DNA of 64,000 bases from Staphylococcus warneri (GCF_900636385.1 NZ_LR134269.1:2294001-2358000); one strand, 5' to 3'. Counted from the stretch's first letter, positions 9,839 through 20,501 are shown. Program-made: numbers and translations. The notes: generated by a model from the sequence alone, not told the origin.

Positions 9839-10456
9839 ATGCAACCGATCATTCACGATTTCTTATTAGCACTAGGTCTGATTCTACCTTTAGGTGCTCA
9901 AAATGTATTTGTATTTAACCAAGGTGCAAATCAAAAGAAATTAACTAAAGCATTACCAGTGATTGTCACAGCTGGCTTATGTGATACTACTTTAATTGTG
10001 TTAGCTATTTTAGGCGTGTCCTTAATCTTAATGTCTCTACCTATTTTACAGTTAGTCATTTATATCATTGGTCTCGCCTTTCTATTATATATGGCATGGT
10101 CATTATGGAATGAAAAACCTAGTCATTTAGAACATATGGAACCCATGAGCCCCAAAAAACAAATCGGCTTCACGTTATCCGTATCATTACTTAATCCTCA
10201 TGCGATAATGGATACAATTGGTGTCATTGGAACAAGTGCTTCTATGTATCATGGCACAGAAAAGATATTATTTGCTGGCGCTACTATTTTAGTCTCTTGG
10301 ATTTGGTTTATCTTATTAGCGATTCTCGGTAAAATGTTAGGTTCAGTCGATAAAACAGGTAAATATATTATTATTCTAAATAAAGTTTCAAGTGTTATCG
10401 TACTCATCGTAAGTTGTATTATTATCAAAAATATCTGGCACATTTTGGCCAATTAA
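9839..10456 (+). CDS. LysE/ArgO-family amino acid exporter
   Basis: 205 residues from the ATG at 9839 (after GAGAGAGG, 8 bases); the in-frame ATG 99 bases upstream would add a hydrophobic tail with no ribosome site. The family signature LGLILPLGAQNVFVFNQG is at the N terminus and about six membrane segments follow. The conserved LSVSLLNPHAIMDTIGVIG loop (about residues 115-133) marks the ArgO/LysE subgroup. It is probably an inner-membrane exporter of basic amino acids such as arginine or lysine. It ends at a terminator shared with the convergent symporter gene. Confidence 0.85.
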   Translation: MQPIIHDFLLALGLILPLGAQNVFVFNQGANQKKLTKALPVIVTAGLCDTTLIVLAILGVSLILMSLPILQLVIYIIGLAFLLYMAWSLWNEKPSHLEHMEPMSPKKQIGFTLSVSLLNPHAIMDTIGVIGTSASMYHGTEKILFAGATILVSWIWFILLAILGKMLGSVDKTGKYIIILNKVSSVIVLIVSCIIIKNIWHILAN

Positions 10457-10462
10457 TATAAA

Positions 10463-10499
10463 CAGGGCTTATCGAAATTTAAATTTCAATAAGCCCTGC
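10463..10499. terminator. Bidirectional terminator between convergent transporter genes
   Basis: A stem CAGGGCTTAT / ATAAGCCCTG with an inner GAAATTTAAATTTC palindrome lies between the ArgO-like gene and the SNF gene; T-rich sequence flanks both sides. Confidence 0.7.
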
Positions 10500-10532
10500 T
10501 TCATTTAATTACATTAGAATCATTGTAAATGA

Positions 10533-11861
10533 TTAAAATAATTGAACAATAAACACTAAAATAATCACTACTGGCATTACAAATTTAATTAAATAGTACC
10601 ATGGTAAAAATAATTTGAATTTGTCTCTTCCAAAGTTTTCTTGTAGTAACTTTTTATCTAATAATTGCCCTACAACTAATGTTGTGCCAAGTGCACCTAG
10701 AGGCATTAATATATTCGAAACAACAAAATCCATATTATCGAATATTGTTCCTGCGCCAAATTTAACGCCACTCAAACTTCCAAATGATAGTGTAGCTGGA
10801 ATGCTAATTAAAAAGACAAGTATACTTGCAATCAATGCGACTGGTTGACGTTTTGTATTATCATTTTTTGTAAAATTAGAAACGTTTAATTCCAACAATG
10901 AAATGGATGATGTCAACGCTGCAAACAAGAATAAAATTAAAAAGATTAGATAAAAGGCAATACCAAAGTGCATTTTATCAAATACAAGCGGTAGTACTTT
11001 GAATAATAGTCCTGGACCTTCTTGTGGTTGATAACCAAATGTTTTCAATGCAGGAAAAATAGCTAATCCCGCTAAAACTGAAACTAAAATATTCATCAAT
11101 ACAATGGAAATCGCTGATGATTTAATGGTCATTGTCTTTGGTGCATAACTTGCGTAAGTAATCATTCCAGTTGTTCCTAGAGATAATGTAAAGAATGATT
11201 GTCCTAACGCAAACAAGATACCTTCCATAGAAATATCTTCCACTCTAGGTTGTAACAGGTATCGTACACCTTCTATCGAACCATCTAAAGTTAATGATTT
11301 CACCACTACAATAATTAAAAAGATAAATAACAGTGGCATCATGATTTTGGATGCTTTTTCCAAACCCTTTTCTACACCTAACATAACAATGATCATCGTT
11401 AAGAAAATAAAAATACCCTGTCCTAAAACAGTAAGCCATGGATTACTTATCATTGCTTCAAAATTGAGTTGTGTCAGATGAGAAGTATTCAAACTTAATA
11501 TTTGCCAAATAACATTCCCCATGTAAATAATAATCCATCCGCCAATGACACTATAGAAACCAAATAATATAAAAACTGCTAAATTCCCGTTCCACCCAAT
11601 CACATTGAGCCATTTTTTACCTGTGAGTTTACTATAGATTTGAGTTGTATACGTTCTCCCCATTTTTCCTACTGTAAATTCCATAATTAATAATGGTAGC
11701 CCTACAAAAATAGTAAAAATTAAAAACATTAATAAAAAAGCACCACCACCATATATACCAGACATATAAGGAAATTTCCACATTGCCCCTAATCCAATTG
11801 CGGAACCGGCACTTGCTAATATAAACCCAGTAGAGGTTTTCCATTCTGATTGCTTACTCAT
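10533..11861 (-). CDS. Sodium:neurotransmitter symporter (SNF) family amino acid transporter
   Basis: 442 residues from ATG 11861 (AAGGAAG upstream); a GTG two codons earlier is too close to the ribosome site. It has about 11-12 hydrophobic segments and the TM1 signature SAGSAIGLGAMWKFPY, where the LeuT-type unwound helix binds sodium and substrate. Members import amino acids using the sodium gradient at the cytoplasmic membrane; the substrate is not readable. It is monocistronic and convergent with the ArgO-like gene. S. aureus has an SNF transporter near its mcc genes, so the neighbourhood is conserved in part. Confidence 0.9.
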   Translation of the reverse strand: MSKQSEWKTSTGFILASAGSAIGLGAMWKFPYMSGIYGGGAFLLMFLIFTIFVGLPLLIMEFTVGKMGRTYTTQIYSKLTGKKWLNVIGWNGNLAVFILFGFYSVIGGWIIIYMGNVIWQILSLNTSHLTQLNFEAMISNPWLTVLGQGIFIFLTMIIVMLGVEKGLEKASKIMMPLLFIFLIIVVVKSLTLDGSIEGVRYLLQPRVEDISMEGILFALGQSFFTLSLGTTGMITYASYAPKTMTIKSSAISIVLMNILVSVLAGLAIFPALKTFGYQPQEGPGLLFKVLPLVFDKMHFGIAFYLIFLILFLFAALTSSISLLELNVSNFTKNDNTKRQPVALIASILVFLISIPATLSFGSLSGVKFGAGTIFDNMDFVVSNILMPLGALGTTLVVGQLLDKKLLQENFGRDKFKLFLPWYYLIKFVMPVVIILVFIVQLF

Positions 11862-11963
11862 ATTCACTCACTTCCTTTAATGCGTTAAAGCGTTTATGTA
11901 CTTAAGTAATACTTTATCATTAGTTAGTGATAAGTGCAATATTCATGCAAATTGTCAGAATAA

Positions 11964-12033
11964 TAAAAAAAGAATAGTTCATAACGTTGCCTTTCATTTA
12001 ATACATTGATTAGCATCAGTTATGACTATTCTT
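11964..12033 (-). terminator. Terminator of the esterase/12040 operon
   Basis: A long imperfect stem AGAATAGTTCATAAC / GTTATGACTATTCT ends in a U tract on the minus strand, immediately after the 82-residue gene. Confidence 0.75.
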
Positions 12034-12039
12034 TATATT

Positions 12040-12288
12040 TTAATCTTCGCTACTATAAGTAATCCTTTGGCCATCATTTACTTCTTCAATTTCTAAACTT
12101 TCAATATGATCGACATTAATATAATGTATTGAATCACCTTTTTCTAGATAAAGATAAGGTAATTCATCAAACTCATCTATAATTCTTCTAACACATTTGT
12201 CCTTATCGATGCCCTTATCAAAAGTCTTAAATTCTGTATATCTGTGGCCCGAAATCGTAATATAGGTTAATAAAAATGTTCTCGTCAC
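12040..12288 (-). CDS. Small conserved-type hypothetical protein
   Basis: 82 residues from a GTG at 12288 preceded by AAGGTGGT. There is no membrane segment or signal; the C terminus is acidic (EIEEVNDGQRITYSSED) and the sequence is mixed alpha/beta. I do not recognise the family. It lies 27 bases downstream of the carboxylesterase gene on the same strand and shares its terminator, so the two are probably co-transcribed. Confidence 0.65.
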   Translation of the reverse strand: MTRTFLLTYITISGHRYTEFKTFDKGIDKDKCVRRIIDEFDELPYLYLEKGDSIHYINVDHIESLEIEEVNDGQRITYSSED

Positions 12289-12315
12289 AGTTGAACACCA
12301 CCTTATTGCTAGTAT

Positions 12316-13050
12316 TTATTTTTGAGTGAAAAACTCAACGATATCTTGTTCTAATGCATCTCTTCCTTCACCGTGGGTCATTAAATGTTGATTTAGTGGA
12401 AAATCTTGAATTGATTTATTATCGCTACTAATTTGATTAAAAATATAGTGCGCACTTTCCTCATAAGCCGCTTCATCTTGTCCACCATACAAAATTCTAG
12501 CAGTCGATTTAATATCATGTAAATTTGACATAATATCATTAATAACACCTTGAAATACTTTAATTTCATCTTGATATTGATTGATTTGGGCTAATGATTC
12601 AACACTCTCATCCTCAGACAGTCTCATTATCTGATTCATGCGTTTGCCATATTTTTCTAAGCGCCAAGCAATACCAGCTTCTGTTTTCTCGCTAGGTGCA
12701 GACATCACTACGATACGATTTAATTCAACATTTTCAGCTAATCGTAATGTAAATAATCCACCTAACGATACACCGGCTGCATTAATGACTTCGTACCCTT
12801 CTTCCTTTAAAAACTGATACGCTTCTTTCACACATGCCCACCAATCGTTAACATCATACTTAATAAACTGTGTAACCGGTAATCCATGACCAGGATAGTT
12901 AGGTACATAACACGTGAATCCTTGTTCATGCAGCGTTGTAGCAAGGTGCTTCACGTCTTTAACAGTACCTGTGAATGAATGTAATAATAGTATAGCTTGT
13001 TGACTTGTCCCTTTTAAATAAAGTGGACTTGGTGATTTAATATTCATCAT
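12316..13050 (-). CDS. Carboxylesterase (Est30-like alpha/beta hydrolase)
   Basis: A 244-residue single-domain alpha/beta hydrolase. It has an oxyanion-hole region HSFTGTVKDV, the nucleophile elbow GVSLGGL (Ser95), a probable acid at YGGQDEAAY near residue 190, and the catalytic His in LNQHLMTHGEG near residue 225. Length and motifs match Bacillus Est30-type carboxylesterases, which act on short acyl esters in the cytoplasm. GGGGAG stands 7 bases before the ATG. It heads a two-gene unit with the 82-residue protein. No signal peptide is present. Confidence 0.87.
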   Translation of the reverse strand: MMNIKSPSPLYLKGTSQQAILLLHSFTGTVKDVKHLATTLHEQGFTCYVPNYPGHGLPVTQFIKYDVNDWWACVKEAYQFLKEEGYEVINAAGVSLGGLFTLRLAENVELNRIVVMSAPSEKTEAGIAWRLEKYGKRMNQIMRLSEDESVESLAQINQYQDEIKVFQGVINDIMSNLHDIKSTARILYGGQDEAAYEESAHYIFNQISSDNKSIQDFPLNQHLMTHGEGRDALEQDIVEFFTQK

Positions 13051-13125
13051 AAAATAACTCCCCTAGTTTTAATTATCGTATAGACAACGAAACGTGCCTT
13101 TATATCAATTCTCATTTTAAAATTA

Positions 13126-13815
13126 TCAATGTATCGCATCTTTGTTCTTTTTAAACTTGATTCGCTCAAACAGTGGGTAAACCATTAACCATAAAGCTAT
13201 CCAAGTTAAACCTAATGTCACGCCGCCAACCACATCTGACAGATAATGCGCATGGAAATATAATCGACAAATCAAAACGCTTATCCATAATATTAATGCA
13301 AGACCGCTCAAAATAGCTTTCAAACCCGCTCTTTTGATTAAAGGTATCACCACAATCAATAAAGTCACAAAAAATAATGTACTCGCATTAGAGTGGCCAC
13401 TTGGAAATGAAAACCCTGAATCAATAGGTAAATGATTATACGGTCTCATTCGTTCGATTGTCATTTTAATCAAAATATTAATCAATGTTCCACTTAATAT
13501 TGTGCAAATGAACCATATAGCTAAACGTGGATATTTAAATAATAATACTATTGTAATGATTACTGACATCACAATAACACCACTAACATCTCCGATTGTG
13601 GCACAAAATGTCATATAGTAGTTCAACATGTCTCCTTCAAATTGTCGTTGTGGCGTACCAAATGTAGTAGTAAACCAATCTAATGAATGGCTATCTACAA
13701 ATTTTAAAAATGGTACATCTTGTATAACGCCGACAGTCATTAAAATAAATATCATAATACTTATGATAAATAAAGGAATAGTAAACATACCTGTTGTTGT
13801 CCGTCTATTTTTCAT
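13126..13815 (-). CDS. PAP2-family membrane phosphatase
   Basis: 229 residues with about six membrane helices and all three phosphatase motifs: KMTIERMRP (K-x6-RP), PSGH in SFPSGHSNAS, and R-x5-H-x3-D in RLYFHAHYLSDVVGG. The family dephosphorylates lipid phosphates such as phosphatidylglycerol-phosphate or undecaprenyl-pyrophosphate at the outer face of the membrane. Which lipid applies here cannot be told. It is monocistronic, with AGGAGAAAG before the ATG. Confidence 0.88.
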   Translation of the reverse strand: MKNRRTTTGMFTIPLFIISIMIFILMTVGVIQDVPFLKFVDSHSLDWFTTTFGTPQRQFEGDMLNYYMTFCATIGDVSGVIVMSVIITIVLLFKYPRLAIWFICTILSGTLINILIKMTIERMRPYNHLPIDSGFSFPSGHSNASTLFFVTLLIVVIPLIKRAGLKAILSGLALILWISVLICRLYFHAHYLSDVVGGVTLGLTWIALWLMVYPLFERIKFKKNKDAIH

Positions 13816-13890
13816 ACTTTCTCCTTTATCTCTTTCTCTAGTTCAAATTATTCTTCTCTTCTATTTTATAGAAAATAAAAGGAAATTCGC

Positions 13891-14598
13891 TCAGTCTCGT
13901 GCCCTATTTATATCTTGTAATCGAATACGTTGTTGACCGTCTTCATCAAAATTATTCGGACTTAACCACTGTTCGAAACGTTCGTTTAATACCGGCCACT
14001 CCTTATCAATCATTGAGTACCATGTTGTATCCCTATTACGTCCCTTATATAATACCGCCTGTCTAAACATACCTTCATACATAAATCCTAACCTCAATGC
14101 TGCCTTTCTAGAAGGTTCGTTTAAACTGTCACATTTCCATTCATATCTACGGTACCCTAATTGTTCAAACACATATTTAGCTAATAAATATTGAACTTCA
14201 GTGGCGACTTTCGTCTTTTTTAATTGATTTGAATAATGTACATTTCCAACCTCTATCTTGCCATTAATCGAATCGATATTCATTAGTGATAAGTAACCTA
14301 ATGCTTTTTGACAGTTATGATCAATAATTGCAAAGTAATACGAGTTTACATTAGACATTAAACCTTTAATATAATCTGCAAAAACATCGTAATCATGGAT
14401 GGGTTCGCTAAACAAATAAGTCCAATTTGCATCATTATCTTCATTGCATAATACGTTAAACAAATCATTAATGTGTGATTTACTTAATTTAACTAATGAA
14501 CTATACCGTCCGTCTAATTGTTTAATATCTGGGAAATTTAGCGGTTCAAAATCTGTTACTGACTCACCTATTGGTTGATGATGTATATTCTTTTTCAT
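13891..14598 (-). CDS. GNAT-family N-acetyltransferase (RimJ/RimL type)
   Basis: 235 residues from ATG 14598 (AGGGATGG upstream, better than the ATG six codons earlier). The fold elements are readable: LGYLSLMNID (beta4), IEVGNVHYS, the acetyl-CoA region KKTKVATEVQYLLAKYVFEQLGYRRYEWKC, and the RimJ/RimL-like segment NEPSRKAALRLGFMYEGMFRQA. Such enzymes acetylate protein N termini, small amines or antibiotics; the substrate is unknown. It is close behind the PAP2 gene's upstream region but has its own start signals. Confidence 0.85.
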   Translation of the reverse strand: MKKNIHHQPIGESVTDFEPLNFPDIKQLDGRYSSLVKLSKSHINDLFNVLCNEDNDANWTYLFSEPIHDYDVFADYIKGLMSNVNSYYFAIIDHNCQKALGYLSLMNIDSINGKIEVGNVHYSNQLKKTKVATEVQYLLAKYVFEQLGYRRYEWKCDSLNEPSRKAALRLGFMYEGMFRQAVLYKGRNRDTTWYSMIDKEWPVLNERFEQWLSPNNFDEDGQQRIRLQDINRARD

Positions 14599-14849
14599 AA
14601 ACAACCATCCCTTCATTTTTGAAATCTTAATATGTATTATAACTGATTCCGTTCTATTACGTGCTTTATAATAATCGATTATATAATATGAAATGAAATA
14701 CTATAGTATTGTTTATTTCTAATACCTTTTGCATATAAAATATTGTATAATTGAAATAATTATAAATTTCAAATATATGACTATCACACATTAAACCTTG
14801 TACTACATACAATAATTCTATGTGCTTGATAGTAGGGAAGGCATTCGTT

Positions 14850-15095
14850 ATGAGCAAAATAATTATGATTTATCTCGCATTATTAATTACATTATTTCGC
14901 TTTTTCTTACCTATCCATCCGTCATTCGAAACATTATTATATTGGCTATTTATTCTTTATATGATACCAATCATTTTATGCATCATTGGTTTCAAAGGTG
15001 ACAAATTAATTGCCACTATGATTATGATTCCAAACTTATTAGGTATTATTTATCGACTGTATGTCTACGTTATGTACTTGATATATTTGAAATAA
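14850..15095 (+). CDS. Small membrane protein
   Basis: 81 residues from ATG 14850, placed 8 bases after GGGAAGG; an in-frame ATG 30 bases earlier lacks a ribosome site. Nearly the whole sequence is hydrophobic, with three predicted membrane helices separated by short charged turns (HPSFE, FKGDK). I recognise no family. It is monocistronic and convergent with the DUF2294-type gene, sharing the terminator between them. Confidence 0.6.
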   Translation: MSKIIMIYLALLITLFRFFLPIHPSFETLLYWLFILYMIPIILCIIGFKGDKLIATMIMIPNLLGIIYRLYVYVMYLIYLK

Positions 15096-15097
15096 AA

Positions 15098-15137
15098 AAA
15101 CAGTATGACCTCTTTCATTCTCGTAAGATCATACTGC
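15098..15137. terminator. Bidirectional terminator between convergent genes
   Basis: The stem CAGTATGA / TCATACTG has an A run on the left (minus-strand U tract) and serves the membrane-protein gene and the DUF2294-type gene. Confidence 0.75.
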
Positions 15138-15147
15138 TCTATATAAT

Positions 15148-15519
15148 TTAACCTTGGTTAATCAGCTTCTCAAAATTATCTTCTAATTTAAATACAATTA
15201 CTCTCTCTCCAGTAACTGTACTCAAATCACTATGAAAGCTACTTACTTTGACACCAGTAATTTCAAATATAAGATCATTGAGATCATCTTGCCCTGACTC
15301 CACTAATTCAGATCTTGTTCGTTTGATATTCAACAATCCTTCATTGGTTTCACACACACGATATTCTGCAGGTGTTAATATACCTTGTAAATTGATAATG
15401 ACCATATCTCTTAATATATCTGTCTTAACCGATAATGAACCTCTACCTAAAAAATCTTTTTCCCATTGCGTGATGGCTTTACTGATTTCAGCTTCATATA
15501 CACCTTTAGATTTTTTCAT
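15148..15519 (-). CDS. DUF2294-family protein
   Basis: A 123-residue protein recognisable as DUF2294: an N-terminal helix (GVYEAEISKAITQWEKDFLGRG), DMVIINLQGILTPAE, and a C-terminal half with GERVIVFKLED. No biochemical role is established to my knowledge. It sits about 110 bases downstream of mpsB on the same strand and may be part of, or beside, the mpsAB operon; homologues of the domain occur near bicarbonate-uptake genes in some bacteria, which I recall only loosely. No membrane segments. Confidence 0.7.
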   Translation of the reverse strand: MKKSKGVYEAEISKAITQWEKDFLGRGSLSVKTDILRDMVIINLQGILTPAEYRVCETNEGLLNIKRTRSELVESGQDDLNDLIFEITGVKVSSFHSDLSTVTGERVIVFKLEDNFEKLINQG

Positions 15520-15631
15520 ATAGACGACTCCTAAACATTGATTAATTATAGTTTAACATCTTATCTTTGATTCGGAAATAACATGATTATCTCTATAATC
15601 AACAATTACTTTTTTACATACCGCCTATATT

Positions 15632-18205
15632 TTACCAATCTTTCCAACTATTATGTTCATCTATACTTGCTAGTCTCACCCATCCATGGTCTACTTTTTG
15701 TGCAAATTTCTGATTTTCAGTAAGTAATCTTTGAATATGTGTGTCTGGTGCTTGAATAACCACTAATAAGCGTACTGGGGAATGATAAATCTCATTATCT
15801 TGTGCCATCACTGATTGCCATGGTAAACCATACATTAAATCACTAGAGTTACCTTGCATGACACCAAGTCCAGATGTTACAGATTGTGTTCTTTTATTAC
15901 CACTGCCATAAAAATGAGGTGCCACAGTAGACGCGTAATATTGTAAGTTAATCCATTGTGCAACAAGCGCTGGTCCTGAAATAATTGTATTTAGAATATG
16001 GCCATCTTCATCTTGTGTCCAATCATAATTATGCAAGAATGCACGTGCTTCTAAATTACTGTTTTCAGTAATCGAACGTTTCCCAATAATGAATTCTGCG
16101 TTTTTAGCTAAGCCCCATTCAGGTCTGATTTCACTCCAGTCACTTGCATATTGATAGGCTTCAGCAACTGGATCTTTATGCACTTTATCTAAGTTAGGTA
16201 AATGTGCTAAACGCTCTAAATTAGACTTATAACTCACTTGAGGCATAACCGATTCTAATAAATCAAATGCCTGTTGTGCACTTTGCGTTAATTCTGGTAC
16301 ATAAATCCACTCTAATTCATCTACAGAGGTTTTATGTTCGGCTGCTACAAATACAGTTTCATCTGGTATGATGATACCGTCTTCTTTAAGTGCTGTTCTG
16401 ACTGATGTTTGATTACATAATATCGCTAATAATTTAGCATTGAATCCGCTAGACGCGCCACCACAAGCACCACATTCTAGAGAAGAATGATATGGATTAT
16501 TATGCGATTCACTACCGTGTCCACCTAAAACAACAAGCGGTGCAAAATCTTTAGTTAAATCCATTAATTGTAATGCTTGCTTACTAAATTGAATTTGTTC
16601 TTCTTCTGTTAATCCAATTGGTAATTCCGAATAAACATGATGTTCACGAGCAATTGATAATTTTGTCTCAGGTTTTTGAAGCCATTTCTTTTTAAATCGA
16701 TGGACAAACTGCCTAGCTTGAGTAGGTATGAGTGTATTAGCAATCGTATTTATACTTAAGAACGGACCGCTTAATTCTGGTAATAATAAACTAGGCAATA
16801 CATTATGTTTCATTAATTTAAATGTATAAAACATTGAAGTGATCGTATGTTGTTGTTGCTGATAACGTTCTAGTTGATGTCGTTCTGCATATTCTTGAAT
16901 TTTATATGCTGGCGGCACCATCACTGGTAATGATTCATGCTCAAATTGTGCGTCAATCACTTCTTTTTTTATAGGTAAACCAAAGAATCCTGCAATACCA
17001 ATCGTTTCAAATGGTCCTTCACCTTCAAGATGACGACGAAATGGTTCAGAACGGACATCGATACAAAATGCTAACTGTGCTTGTATCTTTTGAGACTCAT
17101 TTTCAGATTGCGATTCATAAATTGTATTGACTAAGTCACGTTCATGCGTTTCTTCCCAAGCGTTAAGCCATAAATTTTGAAAATATTGGCGCTGAAATTG
17201 ACGCGCAAAATTTAAATATCTCAACTTTAATTCATCTGACAAATCAATCCATTCTTCTAACGATAATTCCGCATAAAACATAAACGCACTCACTAATTCA
17301 ATTTCTTTATGATGATGTAGCTCTGATAATTGAAATTGGTCTTTGGTAGTGGTTAATAATATCCATTCAGTAGCTAATCTGATTGCTACATAATCTGTTA
17401 ACAATTGACGTTCTGATTCATTTTCTTCTGCTCTGTAATACATCATCCCTGCCCATCCAGGCAAAGCCAGTAACTGACCTTCTATATAAGATTGCCAATG
17501 ATTTTTAGAAATATCTAACTTTGATAATACATGCTTAATTAATTCATGTGACTTTGATGGCAAATGACGAATCAATTGTCTAGCTGCTTTAGTTAAAGCA
17601 GGATCATGTTGTGCTAAATGTAACCATGCTGTATAAAAGCCTTCTTCTCGTTTAGGCATCGTCCAACTTGATTGAAATTGATCTAAGTACAATTTAGACC
17701 ACTTGATGATATGTACATCTACCTCATCAATTAACATTTCATTTTGATGATTTACACGGTCCGCACTCTTAGGTCTATGTAAATCTGTTGGCTTATTCTT
17801 TTTAATTTGATTAGGTAATGAATTCAAAATATCATGGCGTATTTGATTTCCTAAAAAGCGATCTGGCACACGCTTAATATATTGGATGTTTTTGATATAG
17901 CGTTTTTCAAGGTCTGTTTCAATGTTGATTTCCGACGTTTGAAGCGCATCATTTAATAAAGATTCAAAAATATCTATATCTATTTCCCCATGTGCTTTAG
18001 CATCTTCGATAGCATTGTAATTAGGATACATATCAACATCTCTAATATCCTTCAACCATGTTGCCACTTCATTAAAAGTTTGATTTTCTAAACCTTCCCA
18101 AGGATTTCTTGCGGCGAAAATTGAAATCGGAGATAACGGTGTAATGACACGTTTCGCTTCTGAGACAATCATTTCTATATCATTCTGTTGTTGTGAATTA
18201 ACCAT
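15632..18205 (-). CDS. mpsB: DUF2309 / DabA-type zinc subunit of the MpsAB bicarbonate uptake system
   Basis: 857 residues from ATG 18205 (AAAGGG 8 bases upstream); the GTG three codons earlier abuts the ribosome site. The carbonic-anhydrase-like zinc site of DabA proteins is complete: Cys381 and Asp383 in [10 protein letters not shown], His563 in GGHGSESHN and Cys578 in SLECGACGG, with the His-Cys spacing of 15 seen in characterised DabA. With MpsA it drives energy-coupled CO2/bicarbonate uptake and contributes to membrane potential in staphylococci. It is a peripheral protein held at the membrane by MpsA. It starts 14 bases after the mpsA stop, so it is co-transcribed. Confidence 0.93.
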   Translation of the reverse strand: MVNSQQQNDIEMIVSEAKRVITPLSPISIFAARNPWEGLENQTFNEVATWLKDIRDVDMYPNYNAIEDAKAHGEIDIDIFESLLNDALQTSEINIETDLEKRYIKNIQYIKRVPDRFLGNQIRHDILNSLPNQIKKNKPTDLHRPKSADRVNHQNEMLIDEVDVHIIKWSKLYLDQFQSSWTMPKREEGFYTAWLHLAQHDPALTKAARQLIRHLPSKSHELIKHVLSKLDISKNHWQSYIEGQLLALPGWAGMMYYRAEENESERQLLTDYVAIRLATEWILLTTTKDQFQLSELHHHKEIELVSAFMFYAELSLEEWIDLSDELKLRYLNFARQFQRQYFQNLWLNAWEETHERDLVNTIYESQSENESQKIQAQLAFCIDVRSEPFRRHLEGEGPFETIGIAGFFGLPIKKEVIDAQFEHESLPVMVPPAYKIQEYAERHQLERYQQQQHTITSMFYTFKLMKHNVLPSLLLPELSGPFLSINTIANTLIPTQARQFVHRFKKKWLQKPETKLSIAREHHVYSELPIGLTEEEQIQFSKQALQLMDLTKDFAPLVVLGGHGSESHNNPYHSSLECGACGGASSGFNAKLLAILCNQTSVRTALKEDGIIIPDETVFVAAEHKTSVDELEWIYVPELTQSAQQAFDLLESVMPQVSYKSNLERLAHLPNLDKVHKDPVAEAYQYASDWSEIRPEWGLAKNAEFIIGKRSITENSNLEARAFLHNYDWTQDEDGHILNTIISGPALVAQWINLQYYASTVAPHFYGSGNKRTQSVTSGLGVMQGNSSDLMYGLPWQSVMAQDNEIYHSPVRLLVVIQAPDTHIQRLLTENQKFAQKVDHGWVRLASIDEHNSWKDW

Positions 18206-18218
18206 AGTTTTCACCCTT

Positions 18219-19709
18219 TTATAAATACTTTTTCAAATAGTTCGGATGGCTTTCAATGGAAGCAGATTTTGCTTCACCCAATTTAACTAGCCATAAATAC
18301 AACACAGCAAAGGTATGTGAATTTCGATGATGTGCTACCCAAATACTTAGAATGCTTCCAAATACAATGATACCAATGCTTAATATACTACTTAGTAATG
18401 GTGGATGTGTCACACTTATATGCACTGTGTTTAATAAATAATTAAAGAAATGATGTGTCACGATATAAACTAAAGCAACAATAACAATCATGCCGATACC
18501 AATCAGTTTGCCCATTGCAGATTTACTAAACGCAACGAGTTGATTCCATGACACCATTAATGACCATGCTAAAATTAATGCACTAATCAATTCATATGCG
18601 CTGTGATCGCTATTAAACCAAAAGACAAATGCAATCACTATCGCTAACAATCTGCCAAGTACAATCCAACTATATGATTGCTTAGCTGTAAGTGGTGTAG
18701 GAATATTAAACCTACCTACAACTGAACCAGATTGTAAAAATAATGTAGCCTTAAATACACCGTGCAACACTAGATGTATAATAGCTGCTGAATAAGCACC
18801 TAATGCACATTGTACTAACATAAAGCCCATTTGACTCATCGTCGATCCAACAAGTTGTCGTTTATAGTCAACATGAACTAGACTTATCCCTGAGCCTAAC
18901 AATACAGACACACTCGCAATTAATAACAACACTGTAATAGCAATTGGGTTATCAAATACCGGGGAGAATCGAGTTAATATAATGCCACCAGCATTTACTA
19001 TGCCTGCATGCATAATTGCTGATACAGGTGTAGGTGCCGCAACAGATTCTATCAACCAACTTTGGAAAGGAAACTGAGCTGCTGGGATAATCACTGCAAG
19101 CACAATAAATAAATCAATAATCAATTTCATACCAAAAGACATGTGACTATAATCAACAGCTACTGCGTCGATATACCAATGACCTGTTGAAACAAATAAC
19201 AATAGTACGGCAATTACTAATGATAACCATCCAACGACAAACAATTTAGCTGAAATTTTCGCTGCCTCATGTGGCACTTTCCAGAATCGATTGACTCTAA
19301 TTAATAAAGTCAGACACAACAACGTTGCGCCCCAACTTAAAACCATTAGTCTTAGATCCCCACTTAACCAAGCTACAGACGCAAATACAGTAATGAGTGT
19401 AAACAGTGGAAAATATTGTCGATAGTTTTTATCACCAAGTAAATAACGCACACAAAACTTTTGAATAATAAAACCTAATATTAAAATAAAACTCCCCATT
19501 AACCACGCTAATTTATCCAACGTAAAAGGTCCAATGATCACTGAATTATTTACAGTAAATAATCCAATAAGACCTACTATGATTGGTAAAACAATAATAT
19601 ACATATGTATCTTGATATATTGCGTAGGAACTGAATCAGATAAAAATATTAAGCCACTTAACATCGCTAGCAACAGTGTAATAAGAAACAAAATTAAGAG
19701 TACACTCAT
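18219..19709 (-). CDS. mpsA: NADH-dehydrogenase subunit 5-like membrane subunit (DabB/MpsA)
   Basis: 496 residues from ATG 19709, preceded by AAAGGAGG at a wide spacing of about 14 bases; the frame is open further upstream but that part runs through a terminator-like hairpin. There are about 13-14 membrane helices. The NuoL/MrpA core is readable, with [20 protein letters not shown] (residues 215-235 or so) and [10 protein letters not shown]. In staphylococci MpsA partners MpsB in bicarbonate uptake and generation of membrane potential. Its place next to the PSM-alpha locus matches S. aureus, where the gene is often annotated ndhF. Confidence 0.92.
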   Translation of the reverse strand: MSVLLILFLITLLLAMLSGLIFLSDSVPTQYIKIHMYIIVLPIIVGLIGLFTVNNSVIIGPFTLDKLAWLMGSFILILGFIIQKFCVRYLLGDKNYRQYFPLFTLITVFASVAWLSGDLRLMVLSWGATLLCLTLLIRVNRFWKVPHEAAKISAKLFVVGWLSLVIAVLLLFVSTGHWYIDAVAVDYSHMSFGMKLIIDLFIVLAVIIPAAQFPFQSWLIESVAAPTPVSAIMHAGIVNAGGIILTRFSPVFDNPIAITVLLLIASVSVLLGSGISLVHVDYKRQLVGSTMSQMGFMLVQCALGAYSAAIIHLVLHGVFKATLFLQSGSVVGRFNIPTPLTAKQSYSWIVLGRLLAIVIAFVFWFNSDHSAYELISALILAWSLMVSWNQLVAFSKSAMGKLIGIGMIVIVALVYIVTHHFFNYLLNTVHISVTHPPLLSSILSIGIIVFGSILSIWVAHHRNSHTFAVLYLWLVKLGEAKSASIESHPNYLKKYL

Positions 19710-19760
19710 ACTTACTCTAGATACCTCCTTTATAAAGATTCGATCATTTGAATTTATGCA

Positions 19761-19826
19761 TAATAAAAAGCCTACAATAGTCACTTCCCCAACTTTTACA
19801 AATGGGAAACTTGCTACTGTAGGCTT
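19761..19826 (-). promoter_or_regulatory. Terminator-like hairpin in the mpsAB leader
   Basis: On the minus strand AAGCCTACA at 19826 pairs with TGTAGGCTT ending at 19768. Inside is a second helix (TTCCC/GGGAA) and after it a U-rich tail. It lies 52 bases upstream of the mpsA start, in the direction of transcription, and there is no gene upstream on this strand for it to serve. It could be an attenuator or the end of a short RNA. The structure is seen directly; the function is inference. Confidence 0.55.
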
Positions 19827-19871
19827 CATTTCAACTTGAAATATGATCATTAAGGTTTCAACATTAAACAA

Positions 19872-20367
19872 ATATTAAGGCACACTTTCTAGCTAAAAAG
19901 TATGCGTATTAACGTACTGTCTATACATGTTAAACTCTTTCATTTATTAGATTGATTATATTTCCATTTAAAAAGCTACCTGTTTATCAACATATCCGTT
20001 CAAACGTCAATTACTCCTTTTCTTTCGATATACACTTAAAAATCATTAGCATATATCGCTAGCTAAGGCTTAATTCTACTTTTGAGCATAACAATATAAA
20101 TATAGTTGATTATATTTATTATGTCAAACCTCATACAAATTAAATCTCTTTCCCCTAAAAACCCATTATATTACAACTATAAAACAGCTTTGTAAAGCTT
20201 GTGTAAACGATTCCAAAACAGTGCACACTTAGGCATGAGAGACTGTACTGTTTTCATATAAATGGGCCACTTATGACCTCTAACATACGAGTTAGGAAAT
20301 TTCATCATATCTACTGAATATCCTCGTTACAATGTAATTAACAAATCAATCGAGGGAGGTAATTATC
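19872..20367. other. Divergent regulatory region between mpsAB and the PSM-alpha-type genes
   Basis: About 500 bases without a gene. At 20214-20259 an inverted repeat AAAACAGT / ACTGTTTT flanks an ACTTAGG element. These pieces resemble half sites of the AgrA consensus (ACAGTTAAG-like), although they are arranged as an inverted rather than direct repeat. PSM-alpha genes in S. aureus are under direct AgrA control, so an AgrA site is expected here. I cannot confirm it. Confidence 0.4.
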
Positions 20368-20436
20368 ATGGGAATCATTTCAGGTATTATTTCTTTAGTT
20401 AAAACAATCATCGACCTTGTTAAAGGCAACAAATAA
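20368..20436 (+). CDS. PSM-alpha-type phenol-soluble modulin 1
   Basis: A 22-residue amphipathic peptide (begins MGIISGIISLVK, ends LVKGNK), preceded by GAGGGAGG at 7 bases. Length, the formyl-Met-Gly-Ile-Ile start and the helical pattern of Ile/Leu/Val against Lys/Asp match PSM-alpha peptides of staphylococci. Those peptides are exported without a signal peptide by the PmtABCD transporter and lyse host cells or act as surfactants. The position beside mpsA (ndhF) is where S. aureus keeps psm-alpha. Its net charge is close to +2. Confidence 0.88.
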   Translation: MGIISGIISLVKTIIDLVKGNK

Positions 20437-20501
20437 TTCGTATTATTACTTGCTATACGAACTTAGATATCACTAAAAATTGAAATTGGAGGGATATAAT
20501 C

